In this document: one piece after another, positions 21,469 to 32,739 of the stretch
How positions within the stretch are numbered: the first letter of the stretch is position 1
Layout: the number at the start of each line of letters is the position of its first letter
Assembly: GCA_943704525.1 (NCBI GenBank)
Contig: CALSCQ010000925.1
Coordinates: 1-62,691 of the forward strand
Source: Pigoraptor vietnamica
Taxonomy: Eukaryota > Opisthokonta > Filasterea
DNA length: 62,691 nt
Direction of reading: 5' to 3'
Notes under the pieces: generated by a model
Seen by the model: only the letters and a program-made list of their open reading frames with translations
Told to the model about the DNA's origin: nothing
Databases searched by the model: none
Program-made: the position numbers and the translations under genes

Positions 21469-23263
21469 ATGTCGTTCAAACTCGTCGGCGACCACTATGA
21501 CCTCATGGGTGTTCAGCGGCGTGAGCGGCAGAGTGACACAATCTGCGAGGGCGTCCCTGCCGACGAGACCGCGCGAAACTCTGTCGGAAAGTGCGTGCGC
21601 GAGCGACGTCTGTGAAATTGTAATGGAACGCGCGCGCATCTTGTGACTGTGTTTGTGTGAAGTGGGATGGACTCATGCGTCGCTCAGTCAGAGGCTGCCT
21701 CGCTCACTCTTCGTTTAGGTTTGTGTGTCTCGTGTGTCGGCACAAGCCGGTCCTCGACACAGCCGCGGCTCTCGCCGTCCACCGGAGTGGCAAACAGCAC
21801 AAGCAAGGTGAGTGTTGTCCGTCTTTTGTTTGCGGCTCGAACAAGTGTGCGCTTCTTCCAACGTGATGAGTATTCACTACTGCATTCCCTGCTCTGCACA
21901 TCATCGCGGGCGCGTGAGATTGTTGACTGTGCATGTGGCTGTTGGTTTCGAAGTACTGACACCTTTTTTTGAAACTGATCTCCCTTTCGCGAACTTGTGC
22001 TAGCCGCGATTGCCTTCGCCAACAAGAAGGCCGAGCACGCCGAGCTCGTGCAGCGAAGAGAATTCGAACTTGCCGCAAATGCTTCAACCGAGGTGTGCAA
22101 CGTTCCCTGGAGCGTTAAAGTTGAAATATGTCTCTCAGTCCTCGTTTGAGCTGGGTGCCGGACTTGTCCCTGTGTCGATGTCGTTTGAGCGTGGTGCGAC
22201 TGATAGAATACTGACGAACTGTCCCCTTCCACGCAGACTTCGATCGGCGCTCGGCGGCCTGCTCCCCTTGTGGAACAAACGAAAAAGCGCACGCGCGAGG
22301 CACTCGAACACTCACTCGCCGCACACACCGGCACGGCGCCCACTCCTGCGCATTCTGGGGGAGCCATTGCGAAGGCACACCGCGCCGCGATGGTACAGCA
22401 GGCGCAGCGAGGCCTCGCGACATTGTGAGTGCTGCATTCGGTGTCTGTTTGCGAACGTCGTTACTGACGTGGACGCTCTTGCGTGTCAATAATCTTATCT
22501 GGTGCTAATCGGAATAGCGAATGTGCCTTTTTTTTTGTCTCTTTTAGCATCCCTTTGAACGAGATCCCTCTGCCGCCGTCGCCCCCGCGTGCAAGCGAAA
22601 GGGCGAGTGAGCCGCAGGTGCGATACTCCCCGCAAGCCCTGCGGTCCATTGTGCTGTGCGCTTGAGATGTCTTACGAGTGCCTTTGTGTGTGCAATTGCA
22701 GCGCAAGAAGCCGCGGAACGAACGAAAGGCGCCGTACTCCGCAACCCATAGCGAATCGGCGGACATGAAGGTGCGTGCGCTTCGCCTCTTGGCGGGGGGT
22801 GTTTGTGTGGCAAGTGAGAGACAGTCATCAGTGGCGACTATCACGGCCTACCCTCTTAGTTACTCTAATTGCGACGTCCTCCCTTCCGCATGGACCGCCA
22901 CCGGCGCATTATCCATTGCCGTGCGTGACAGGCTGGTTATGTTTGGTAGGTTTTCGCTCGTCAAGGTCCAATTGTGTTCCAGCAACCTACGTGCGCCTCT
23001 GGGCTGTTCGACTGTCTAATGCGCGTTAAGTTTTGCATGGTTTGACATTGTTGGCGTCCAGTCTTGACTGGATCTACGCGCTGCGTTGTCCTCCGGAGGC
23101 TGCCAATGTTAGTCAGGTTCCCGTCGGGTGGCCGGTGCTACGCCCGGCTCACGTTGCCCTGACTTTGAATGTTAATGCATGCTGTCGCTCTATTTGTAGG
23201 GTGCGTGGCGAATGGGTCAAGGATCCCAACGCAGAGTTTGAGTCTGACGACGACGACGGTTAG
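21469..23263 (+). CDS. SCNM1: SCNM1-like zinc finger protein of the minor spliceosome
   Basis: SCNM1 is known as a U12-type (minor) spliceosome component. The ATG at 21469 gives MSFKLVGDHYDLMGVQRRER, close to the human start. Exon 1 ends at 21590 (phase 2) and joins at 21719 to the zinc finger FVCLVCRHKPVLDTAAALAV, continuing HRSGKQHK, a U1-type C2H2 finger with the same spacing as SCNM1. Further exons give AIAFANKKAEHAELVQRREF (near 22003-22092), a basic Ala-rich exon (near 22238-22425), PLNEIPLPPSPP (near 22552) and RKKPRNERKAPYS (near 22701). The last exon ends GEWVKDPNAEFESDDDDG, matching the acidic SCNM1 tail. Both ends and the finger agree in order, so identity is strong despite divergence; the exon near 23063 is the least certain. 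Confidence 0.87.
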
Positions 23264-23828
23264 AGCTGGCGAGCCGCCTCGAGTTCTACCTTATTTACAG
23301 ATTGAGTGTGGCTCAACAACAACTGAATGTCTCGTTGAGTACTCAGTGGCGCCAGGTGTGGTGCAAATGACTCTTTGCAGTCTCTGGCCAGCTGTTCTAT
23401 CAAAATTTCGGGTCGCCACCGAGACGATAACTTTCAATGTTGTGTTTTGCCCGATGGCAATTTTATAACTCGTTTATCTTCCGTTCAAACCTTGCGAATT
23501 CGATCTTATGAAGTGGCTTGCTGAGTAAGTCGCGAAGCATTCGCTTTTCCGCCATTCTTACAGAGACGATATCACGCAAGTATCGCGTTCGATGTGGCTC
23601 GTCTGACGATTCCGAGGCCATACGCTCGAGTATTTCCTGGTCCGCCTTTGCATATTATAACATGGGCAATTAGCCACTCTCCACTCTTTTCTGCAACTGA
23701 AGTCACAGCTCCCGGCGGGTTCGTCTACACACCTCCAGAGTCGTCCCGTAGCTCACCAGCGCATCAAATAGTAATGCTCGCACATGTAGCAACTCATGGT
23801 AATTGCGATAGAGGAGTAGATTGGACTC
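23264..23828. other. convergent region SCNM1/SET gene, AT-richer, no clear gene
   Basis: 565 bp with base composition closer to 50% GC than the flanks. The 3' end of the SET gene is not firmly placed, so a terminal exon of that gene could lie here. Nothing else is recognised. Confidence 0.4.
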
Positions 23829-25864
23829 CTACAGCATTCGATGACAGTTAGGCTCGCTGGCATTAGCATCCGGACTCCGAGTCTGTCGGAGGGGGACGCA
23901 GCACGCACAGATCAGTCCATGTCGCCTCAAAGGACTAACCAATTCGTTGCAAATGTTGGTCTCCTCGAGCCGGCGGTTAGCGAACTCCCTGCCTGTACTG
24001 TGAAAAAGGCGCAAGAAGCCAACCAGGGCGCGTTCGACAGCCCCCTGACACACGACGAACCCATTGTACCGTTGCATTCTGCCGGTCAGTTGGCAATCAG
24101 AAGAAGCAAAGTTCAGTTCGGCGTGGCCGGCACATTCTACTGTACAGTGCTGCCGCTGGCGAGCGAACTCAAGCTGTTAATTTGTTACTTGCCTGCTGAG
24201 GGAGCACTTGTTGACCAATTCACGCGCTGAGGCGGAAGCTGTTTCCGGCAGGTTGTCGGGTGTGTCGAGATGGGCTATCGTATGGGCAGCAGAGTGCGCA
24301 AATGCAAACCCAAAATCCGTGAGAAACCGAGCGTTGGAACCCCCAAGACCGTAAGAAATAAAAATCTGCAAATGGTCGGTAATGTCAGTTCAGTTTCTTT
24401 CAGTGTTGCCGGTCAGCGGGATGAAACCCGGCAGCCGTTCAGCCGCCCGATATCAGCTGCTGTCTCGCTCCAAGCCTTTCAGTCGCACAGTATAGTTTGC
24501 TGCTACAGTACGGTACCTCGGACCCCGACGAAATGGAAGACAGTGCATGACAGGAAAGCTGTTGTAGTTCCGTGCTGTGCGTGCACTTTGCGTTTAACAA
24601 TTCGCCAGTTGGTGCCGCGTTCATCAAGTCGACGAATGGCACCAAAACTGCGGCCGGGTGCGGCTCGAGTCAGGAGTCTGTCATGATATGACGAAACCAG
24701 TACGGGCTGCTCTGCCGGCCCGCCGGTATAACGCTACCGGGCAAATAAAAATTAAACACATATAATAATTAACGGGGGCCGACAGGGCGCTCACCTGGAG
24801 AGGGATAAGCCGATACGCCGCCTACATGCACTCCAAATGCGCGGCTTATTATAACATGATGTGCCCATTGCCAATCAGCAAGGGAGATAGAGGGAGTCGG
24901 GTTGGAAGCCAAACAGGAAGCTACGGGCCGACCCGAAATCATATTTGGCATACAGTAACAACGGTTAGTGCGTCGCCGGCAGTGTCAGCAGGCTGAGGCG
25001 GCCGGCGCGACTGCCAGCGAGTCAACCGGCGGCAGTCACAACTGACGGCGCACAATTACTGATCTCACCGTAGTTGCGTTGCGAATGCGAGAGTAGCTCC
25101 ACCGCGTGCCTCCGCGCCATTCGGCCTTGGATCTCGGATAGGGCTTCCTCGCCATACAACAGGATAGATGCCCCTTGCTGTGACAGCAAGTCAAAATACG
25201 GCGCCCACCCATTCACAGTCCCATTCGCTGAGGGGTCGTCGTTGGCAAAACCGTTGCCAGTTTCACCATGGCGTCGAGCGGCAATGCAGAAAACAAATGG
25301 ATCACAATCTTGCGGCGGTGGCGACTTGCCAGTCGCGAGGCATTTGTCGGCTGTGAGTAGCAAAGCAAAGGGGACCGAAACAAACGTCTCGCCTGGCTGC
25401 ACGCACGTGTCAGTAATCTCCTCAGTGCGGCTGTGCGAATCTCAACAGCCGAGCCGGTGTGTGTGCGCAATTCAGCTCGACGCGTCAGTCAGCGGTGCCC
25501 GCACCTCTAAATCACGAGCAGCGAAGAGGCCCCGTCCTGCTGCTGCAGGCGATATGTCGATTTTCACGCCAGAAGAAACTCCGCCGTTCTTGTAAAACCA
25601 ACTCGTAAAATGCTCTTGAAGCGTACGCTCTTCAAGCAGGTCGGCACTGAAGCTCTCGCTTCCTCTGTCAGCACGGGCACGCATTGCGGTACTGAATAAA
25701 CGAATTGTCAGGACGGCATCGGGCGCCAGTGCATCGCACACTAACCTCCGTTCGAATAATGTCCGATCGTGCGCCCTTTCACACCGAACCTCGTACGATT
25801 CCCATAATAAGCATAATAGTAAGCCGGCCGCCGCCGCGAACGCCGCGCGCTGAAGCAGTTTCAT
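23829..25864 (-). CDS. SET-domain methyltransferase, SETD3/Rubisco-LSMT type
   Basis: A protein-lysine or -histidine N-methyltransferase by family. The ATG at 25862-25864 starts MKLLQRAAFAAAAGLLLCLL, a likely signal anchor. Then come FTSWFYKNGG and AAGRGLFAARDLE, joined by an intron (about 25398-25494) to PGETFVSVPFALLLT, the classic SET entry. Later exons give SLADWQWAHHVIISRAFGV (near 24860), VPFVDLMNAAPTGE (near 24630) and QIFISYGLGGSNARFLTDFG (near 24340), matching the (D/N)xxNH-like and SYG core in order. In the core the usual DxxNH is DLMNAA. The C-terminal substrate-binding part is poorly conserved and the stop at 23829 is provisional. GC and codon use are visibly lower than in neighbours. 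It is divergent from the large surface protein. Confidence 0.8.
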
Positions 25865-26354
25865 CAGTGGTTTGCCAGTTAGTCGCAACTCTATATTGTG
25901 ACATGTGCTACATACAACCCTACATTCAGTTTTGCGTACAATGCACGAGTGTTGTGTGTGTAGGGTGCACCCGGATCTGGGGTGCTCACGTGAATACCCC
26001 ACGGAGGGGAATCAGCCTATTTTGTTTCCCAATGGGACCAATTGCGGCAATGGGCAACAATGCACCAATCGGAGCTTCACGCCCGTTCTGGATGGACCAA
26101 TGGGCCATGCGCGACCAGAAACACCAGCAGTACTTCACGCCCGTTCTGGATGGACCAATGGGCCATGCGCGACCAGAAACACCAGCAACTGGTGTATCGC
26201 CGACACTTGGTGTATCGCCGATGTGCTTACCAGTTAGCGACACAGTTTGTTTTCGACCACGCAAGGCAGTCGGCGACTACAATACTGGGTATAACCACAT
26301 CTCTTGAAAGATGCAACCCACAATTCCCGATTCAATGCTACCGAACTGACAATC
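25865..26354. promoter_or_regulatory. divergent promoter region with four CCAAT boxes and tandem repeats
   Basis: Between the SET and surface-protein start codons lie four ACCAAT words (near 26037, 26064, 26096 and 26154), a spacing typical of NF-Y-driven two-way promoters. A 58-bp unit is present twice in tandem (26075-26132 and 26133-26187, the latter identical over 55 bp); each copy carries one ACCAATG. Just downstream a 14-bp word, TGGTGTATCGCCGA, occurs twice (near 26190-26220). Confidence 0.65.
26075..26187. repeat. 58-bp tandem duplication
   Basis: Two adjacent copies start at 26075 and 26133 with CTTCACGCCCGTTCTGG and run identically to ACACCAGCA. They lie in the divergent promoter of the SET and surface-protein genes. 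Confidence 0.93.
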
Positions 26355-29300
26355 ATGCGGGCAATCGCAATTGCGGCCATTCTCTTCTGTGCGCTTGCCG
26401 GCTCATCCTCGGCAGGCCGATGCGACACTGGGGTTTGGAGTTTGTGTGAATGGGTTCACATTGACTCGCCAGGTGCAAGTGGCTTTGCCACGTGCTCCAA
26501 CGCCGGGGCTGGTCCAGACGCGTTCGCCATTCCGAGCGGGCCCTATAACTGGTGCGGGCAGTTTGGCAAGGAACAAATTGATAGGTATCAGGCGAGATGC
26601 TGGAAATGCTGCGACGGCTGGGCGGGACCACCCGACTGCGTCACGAATATCAACGAATGTGGCAGCACCGACCGATGCGACCGCTCCACGACACAGTGCG
26701 TCGATCTGCCGGGCTCGTACAGGTGCGATTGCCTCGACGGCTACACGGTGTATCCCGATACTCCTCGCCCGTACTCATGCAGCAACATTAACGAGTGCGC
26801 CGTCGGGACTGCTTCGTGCGACACGACCCGCTCGACTTGCGTCGATCTGTCGGGCAGCAACGGAAAATACATGTGCCAGTGCAATGCGGGCTGGACGCGC
26901 GGATCGGACCAGTACACGTGCGTCAACATCGACGAGTGCGCATCCGGCGCTGCCCATTGCGACCCCGCAACAACGCGCTGCAGGGACACGGACGGCGATT
27001 TTGCCTGCGACTGCGTAGCGGCAGGATACAGGAGGATCAACAAGTTGTCGTGCGCGGAGATTGACGAATGCAGGGAGGGAACGGCGGGCTGCGAGCAAGT
27101 CTGCACGAACACGATCGGATCTTTCTCGTGCAGCTGCAACGACGGGTATATCATACGGCCGAGCAACGCGAAGAAGTGCATCACCATGAGTGACTGCTGC
27201 AAGGTGTCAAGTGAGTGCTCGGTGAGTTGAAACGAACCGCGGCCGGCATTGAGTGCCCACGGATCCAAATTGACGTCTTTTTGCAGGCACATTATATCGT
27301 GCCGGCGCCGGTACGGGACGCAATGCTGACGATCACATTCTTCCCCTGACCGCGCCCACAGCCGGGCAAGTGCCTCGATTACATGCTGGACGCCGCGTTC
27401 GAGGCCCGCATACACGCCGTTGCGTCCCGACAGTCGCTCGCCTTGACGCGCCTCGACGAGCTGTGCACCATGAAGAATCCGGACAGGCAGCTCCAGTCGC
27501 TTATTGCGGACTGGTCCTGCCGTATCGCGTCGATGCTGCGCAGCCCTCTCGGCCTCGACTATCTCGGCTTTCGCCAGAACGAGGTGACGCCCATCGCGTG
27601 GGCGCAGTACGACCCGGTGGTCGAGGAAAACATCAAGATTGTCGAAAGCTACGAAGCGAGCATACGCCACCTCCAGCAGCTGCGCACGCTCGGCGTCTCG
27701 AACGACCAGATGCGCGCGTACATTGACGGCCGCCTCAAAACGGCGACGGCAGACATCATTAGCGTCATCAACGAAGTCAATCGCACCCTGTCTGCCGCGC
27801 TCGATTCCGGCTTCAAGGCGGTCCAGGCGCGCATCGACCAGACGAACCAGATACTCGTCGACCAGGGCAACCAGCTGCGCGAAATTCAGGCAGCCGTGCT
27901 GGAGAACGGCGTGATGATCCGGAAGTGCGCGGACGAGATAGAGCAAGCCAACGCCAAGATAGACGACCTCAAGGCGGAGGTCGACGACATGAGGGCCGGC
28001 TCTAACGAAATGGCGAATCGCTTCAGCGACGGGAAAAAGGGGTGGGACGCGAACGGCGACGGCATGGTGAACCCGTCCGAACTACTCAACTCCTTTGGCG
28101 ACCTGCGCCAGCTCCGTGGCTCCGCGAGCGATGTCGTCCGCGTTTTCCGCGCCGCGCAGGCCAGCGACGCCGCGTCCGTTACGTGCGATGTCCTCCTCGG
28201 CAACGTCGGCCCTCGCATCCTCGGACCGGCCTCGTGGAAGGGCCTGCAGGACAGCCTGCACATCTGTAGCGATGGGCATATCTCGTCGACGTTCGAGATC
28301 GCGCCGTTCGATGGGATTATTACGATACCAGAGCTCGTCAACGGCCTCCGCGCGAACAGCCTCCTCGGGGACGAGGCGATAAAGCTGTGGGACAAGGTCG
28401 CCTTCACCGTCGACGGCATCTCGCGCGCGGCGGAGGGCAAGTGGACCACCCTTCTGGAGACGGGCGGGGCTTTCTTCGACGACGCATTCCGCAAGCTGAG
28501 CGCGCTGATCCCGTCCGCACAGGTCAACAGCATAATGCAAAACGTCGTTGGAATTCTCGGCATCGTGAAGGCGGGCGTCCCGATCGTTTCCAACACGGTC
28601 AAAACGTGCGGGGCAACTGTGGGCGCCGTGGCACAGGGCGGCCTGGCGGGACTCGTCATTGCGACCGTTTCCGGCGACGCAATCAAGTGCATCGTGGGCG
28701 TCGCGGACACTGTCAAGTTCATCGTCAGCAACGTCGGCAAGGTCATCACTTTCGTCAAGGACGTCGTCAACGGCGTCGTCTCGGTCGTCAAGTCTGTCGG
28801 GTCGGTCGTTTCCTTCTTTGGCTCGCTTTTCGGCCGCCGCCGTCGTACGGTTGGACTTGACGTTTTGGGTCAGCACGACATACCACACATGATGCAAGTG
28901 AGTTACTAGTCTGTTTTGCAAGTACCACTGCCTGCTACAGCCCGTACACTCCGTCTGTACTGATCGGCTATCCTTTCGCCAGCTGCTGAGCGATCTACAA
29001 GCCATGAATGACACGACGTTCGCGGCGCTCGACATGAACGCCCACGTGCAAAACGCCACGTACCCTGCCGTCGTGCCTCCCTTGTCGATCGACTCGCAGC
29101 GGCTTCGATCGTATTTGGATGCCCTCGCCGTGACTCTCTCGAGCTCCAACGACACCTCGCCGAACGACGTCGTCAACTTCGTCGAGTTAATCGGCACTCT
29201 CAACACCTACATGGGCGTGTGGCAGGCGGAAGCCGTCAGGGCGTTGGGTTGGGAAAACGTGCGCGTCCTCGACACGGCCATGATTTCGTCAATGACGACG

Positions 29301-32119
29301 TTTGACTACGACGTCATGCTCAAGGCGTACGGGCGCAAGCTGCAGAACGTCGCCTTCAACACTGTCGAGCAGATTTCGCGCCAAGTGAGGCAACTGCGCT
29401 ACCTCTGCCTCGAAAACACTCTCCTGGCGGACGATCTTGCGGCGCTCCCGATCTCGCCGTCCATTTCGTCCATCGACCTCCGCACCATCAAGTCGGCAAT
29501 GCAGGCGGCGTATCTCAACTGCCTCACGACGATACCCGGCGTCAAGAACACGCGCACGATCACCCACGAGATTACCATTGCGGATGCGCCGGCAGCCATT
29601 GACAGCTTTCGCAGCACGGGCTCGGCTGTCTTTGTTATCCCCGTCCCCCCGAGGTCCCGCTTTGCGCGCGCACGTGTCGTCAGCGCGGCTGTGTACGTTT
29701 ACCCGGCGACCATGTCGACGGCGAGCGCGTTTCTACAGCTCGACTTTTGGAAGCTGCCGGCGTCTTACTTCTTTGACGGGCACGGCAGTCAGTGGTCGTT
29801 TGTCCACACGGACGCAGCCGCCTCGTTCAACTACCAGGGGGACACGTGCGCGTACCAATCCGTGCCCCTCTTTGACGACGCCACGCGAATCAGCTACAGT
29901 CCGTACGGGCCGTGGAAGGTGCGCCTCACTCGGCCGCTGCCGACGAACGTCACTACGAGCCGCATTCGAGCCGTTCGGTTCGAGTTTGTCGTCGCTTTTG
30001 CACCATCAAATGCTTTGGCGGGGAGCGATGCGGACGTCATGGAGCAACTCAAGGGCGCCGCCGACAAGTGTCCGTCGAGTGAGTGGCGTGAGCCGTTTGG
30101 TTGCACGCGGTTGTGCGAGTTCAGTTTAGCCTCCTAACCTTCCGGCTTCGATTACTTGGATTGAGCAGATTGCGACGCGACATGTGCGACGTGCACTGGC
30201 TCTGCTCCCTCGAACTGCCTTACGTGCGTGGCAGGGTATGAGAAAACCGCGAATGGCACGTGCGTTCCGTGCGCCGCGGGCACGTTTTACGACGGTCAGG
30301 CTGCCGTTTGCAAGAGTGGGTATTCATATTGTTCATGTGTAGAAAGGCATGGTCACTAATTCCCTTGCCAATACTGTATCGAAGGTTGCTACGATCCGAT
30401 CGGCTGTATTTACTGTACGGGAGCCGGACAGTCGCAGTGCTATGCGTGTCGCGATGGGTTCGTGCTCGGGACTAGCGGATGTGTGCGTGTTACACCGAAC
30501 ATTACGACGGTCGCGTCAACCATGTCCGGCGCGTCGGTCGTGTCAACGTCTGCGGCTGTGTCCGGCGCGTCGCCCTGTGCGCAGTCTGCAATAATCGTCA
30601 CGAAGACCGCGGCGGTGCCAGTGGTCACGACTACAACGACTGCAACCGTCATTGCGACGGCAACGGCGACGATTACTTCAACAAGAAACGTCACGCTGAC
30701 GTCGACCGCTCCGCCACAGACGACGACGGTGTTGGCATGCACAGCAACGTCGACGAAGAGCGTAACCCTGACGGCGACAGCGACACAAACGGCGACCCGG
30801 ACGGCGTGCACAGCGACAGCGACGCAGAACGTCACGCTGACGGCGACACAAACGGCGACCCGGACGGCGTGCACAGCGACAGCGACGCAGAACGTCACGC
30901 TGACGGCGACACAAACGGCGACCCGGACGGCGTGCACAGCGACAGCGACGCAGAGCGTCACCTTGACTTCAACGCTGACGTTCACGGCCACTACGACGGT
31001 GTCGGTGCCGTACACTGCGGGATATGCAGCCATGACTACGCCCGCTAGCGGACTGCCGGAACTATCGACGTGCACCGATATGGATCCGAATGTGCAGCTC
31101 GGTGAGGCCGTGCATCATGCGACCGTGACTTGCAAGGAGCGATTGACTTTCGTATCTCATGGTGCGCACTTGCGCACTATTAACGCATGGCGTGTATTTG
31201 CAGGCCTCTCTATCACTGTCGGCAGGGACGTGAGCAAGATACGTCTGCGACGCTCTGGAGATGGCGTTCTCCAGGATTGGTGTCTGTGCAGTGCACTCGG
31301 AGGTACGCTCAGTTTGCCGTGCTAATTAGTGTCTTCATTTGGTCTGACTGCTCTTACCGTTACAGCGAATTGCACGGTGTCGAATTGGACAAGCTGGAGT
31401 CCGTGTAATGTGTCGTGTGGAACGGGCGTATCGCGCCGGACCCGGGAAATTGTGTCGCCGGCCTCGGGTAATGGCACCCCGTGTCCGTCGCTCGAGGAAA
31501 CCCGGGTTTGCTCAATGGCAGAGTGCGGTGAGTGCGCGGTGACCGTGTGCCTGTCACGGCGAGCGAAACGCCGACTCAGTGATGCGCATACTGACCGGCC
31601 GCGACTGTCCATTGTTGTGCAGACGTCGACTGCGTCGTTTCAGATTGGACCGATTGGGGCGCTTGTTCCCGCTTGTGCGGCGGAGGTGCGCAGGACAGGA
31701 ATCGCACCATCGTGCGGGCATCATCTGGCAACGGAGTCCCGTGCGGTACGCTGAGGGAAGTTCGCGCCTGCAACAGCGCTCCGTGCGTCGACTACATCAT
31801 TACTTTAGTGTCGGCTGCGCTTTCTGATGCCGGCACCACGGCCAGTATCGCCGTACAGCTGAATGGGACGGGCGGATCGATTCCTCTGTCGACCGTTGCG
31901 AGCGGCTTGGCGAGCAAGGCTGTCAAGAGCTCCCAGCTGACTGGCCCCGATCTTGGCGACTTGACGACGCTTAGCGTCGTTGTGAATGCGAACGTAGACA
32001 CGTGGCGCTGTCTTAAGATCTTCGTGATTTATGGCGGCAAGACCGTCACGTTTGTTTGTCCGGCTGTTTATATCGGAAAGGCGCCGGTCACCATAACGCC
32101 TTGCACAACGGGCTGCTAG
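26355..32119 (+). CDS. large secreted EGF / helical / Thr-rich / TSP1 / PLAT-like protein
   Basis: A secreted or surface protein of about 1,700 residues in eight exons. The ATG at 26355 starts the signal peptide MRAIAIAAILFCALAGSSSA. A Cys-rich head is followed by four calcium-binding EGF modules (NINECGSTDRC, NINECAVGTASC, NIDECASGAAHC, EIDECREGTAGC). The intron at about 27224-27361 joins in frame to PGKCLDYMLDAAFEARIH. Then comes a long helical region with an EF-hand-like loop DANGDGMVNPSE and, near 28530-28830, Gly/Val-rich hydrophobic helices before GRRRR. A second exon block (28982-30080) is of unknown fold. Furin-like Cys repeats (near 30170-30470), a Thr-rich repeat stretch, two TSP1 domains (NWTSWSPCNVSCGTG; DWTDWGACSRLCGGG) and a C-terminal PLAT/LH2-like domain follow. 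No C-terminal membrane anchor is seen. All inferred introns keep phase. Function is unknown; adhesion is the plain guess. Confidence 0.85.
30763..30962 (+). repeat. 63-bp in-frame coding repeat (Thr-rich mucin-like)
   Basis: A 63-bp unit encoding NVTLTATQTATRTACTATATQ-type 21-residue repeats, present about three times, nearly identical at DNA level, after a diverged first copy (TKSVTLTATATQ). The length is a multiple of three, so copy number can change without frame loss. The repeats are rich in potential O-glycosylation sites, and each has one Cys and one N-glycosylation site (NVT). Confidence 0.9.
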
Positions 32120-32739
32120 CGAGGCAGTTCTCGGCTCTTTGCGTTGTCTCTCTGTATGTGTGCTGCATTGTTAACCCGTGACTCCTTAAACGCTGCCAGC
32201 GCTGGCACCCCCAAAGTGCTGATCTCTATACGTCCCTAAAAGCTAGCTATGCCAACAGGCACACCGATGAGAAGCTCCGCAATGGCGGTGCGCCCCGTTC
32301 TCATGGCGGTCGCGGACCCTCGCTGAGTGGTGTGAAGCCGAACCCGGGACGTAACTCATTGTCACTGATTCTGAAGCACGACCCTCTCTGATGAGCCAGC
32401 GCGCGAGCAGACGTCGAGGTGCCCAACGCACACGCCGAGTGGATGCAGCGCTCCAAGCGCGCACTTGTCGACAGGGCGCTCGCAATCGCAAGAAACTAGT
32501 TATCGCGCCGTGCCGACGATTAGGATTTGTCGCCGTCTCAAATGTATATCCACAAATGAAAAATAGAATAACATGCACATAATGGCACTGATGGGGGTGG
32601 CACGCATATATTGCAGCGCCACACAGAAATTAGACGAACGTAAGGGCCATTCTTGTGACGGACCCTCTTGCAGCTCAATCTCACTACCCGCGCACTCCAC
32701 GCGAGTCTCGCCCTCCGCGCGCACACACGTGTGGGCACT
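32120..32739. other. convergent 3' region surface protein/SH2 adaptor
   Basis: 620 bp between converging stops. It contains small inverted repeats (GCTGCCAGCGCTGGC near 32197) but no ORF with domain content. It was checked for tRNA and ribozyme-like motifs without a convincing fold. Confidence 0.45.

Noticed and set aside
32185-32205. U12 branch-point-like TCCTTAAAC followed by an AG
   Set aside because: It lies after the stop codon of the surface protein with no matching U12 donor.
32330-32400. tRNA-like CGAACCCGGGAC on the minus sense
   Set aside because: The T-arm stem does not pair and no acceptor or anticodon stem can be drawn.
32385-32430. Hammerhead-like CTGATGAG
   Set aside because: No GAAA partner and no flanking stems; chance match.
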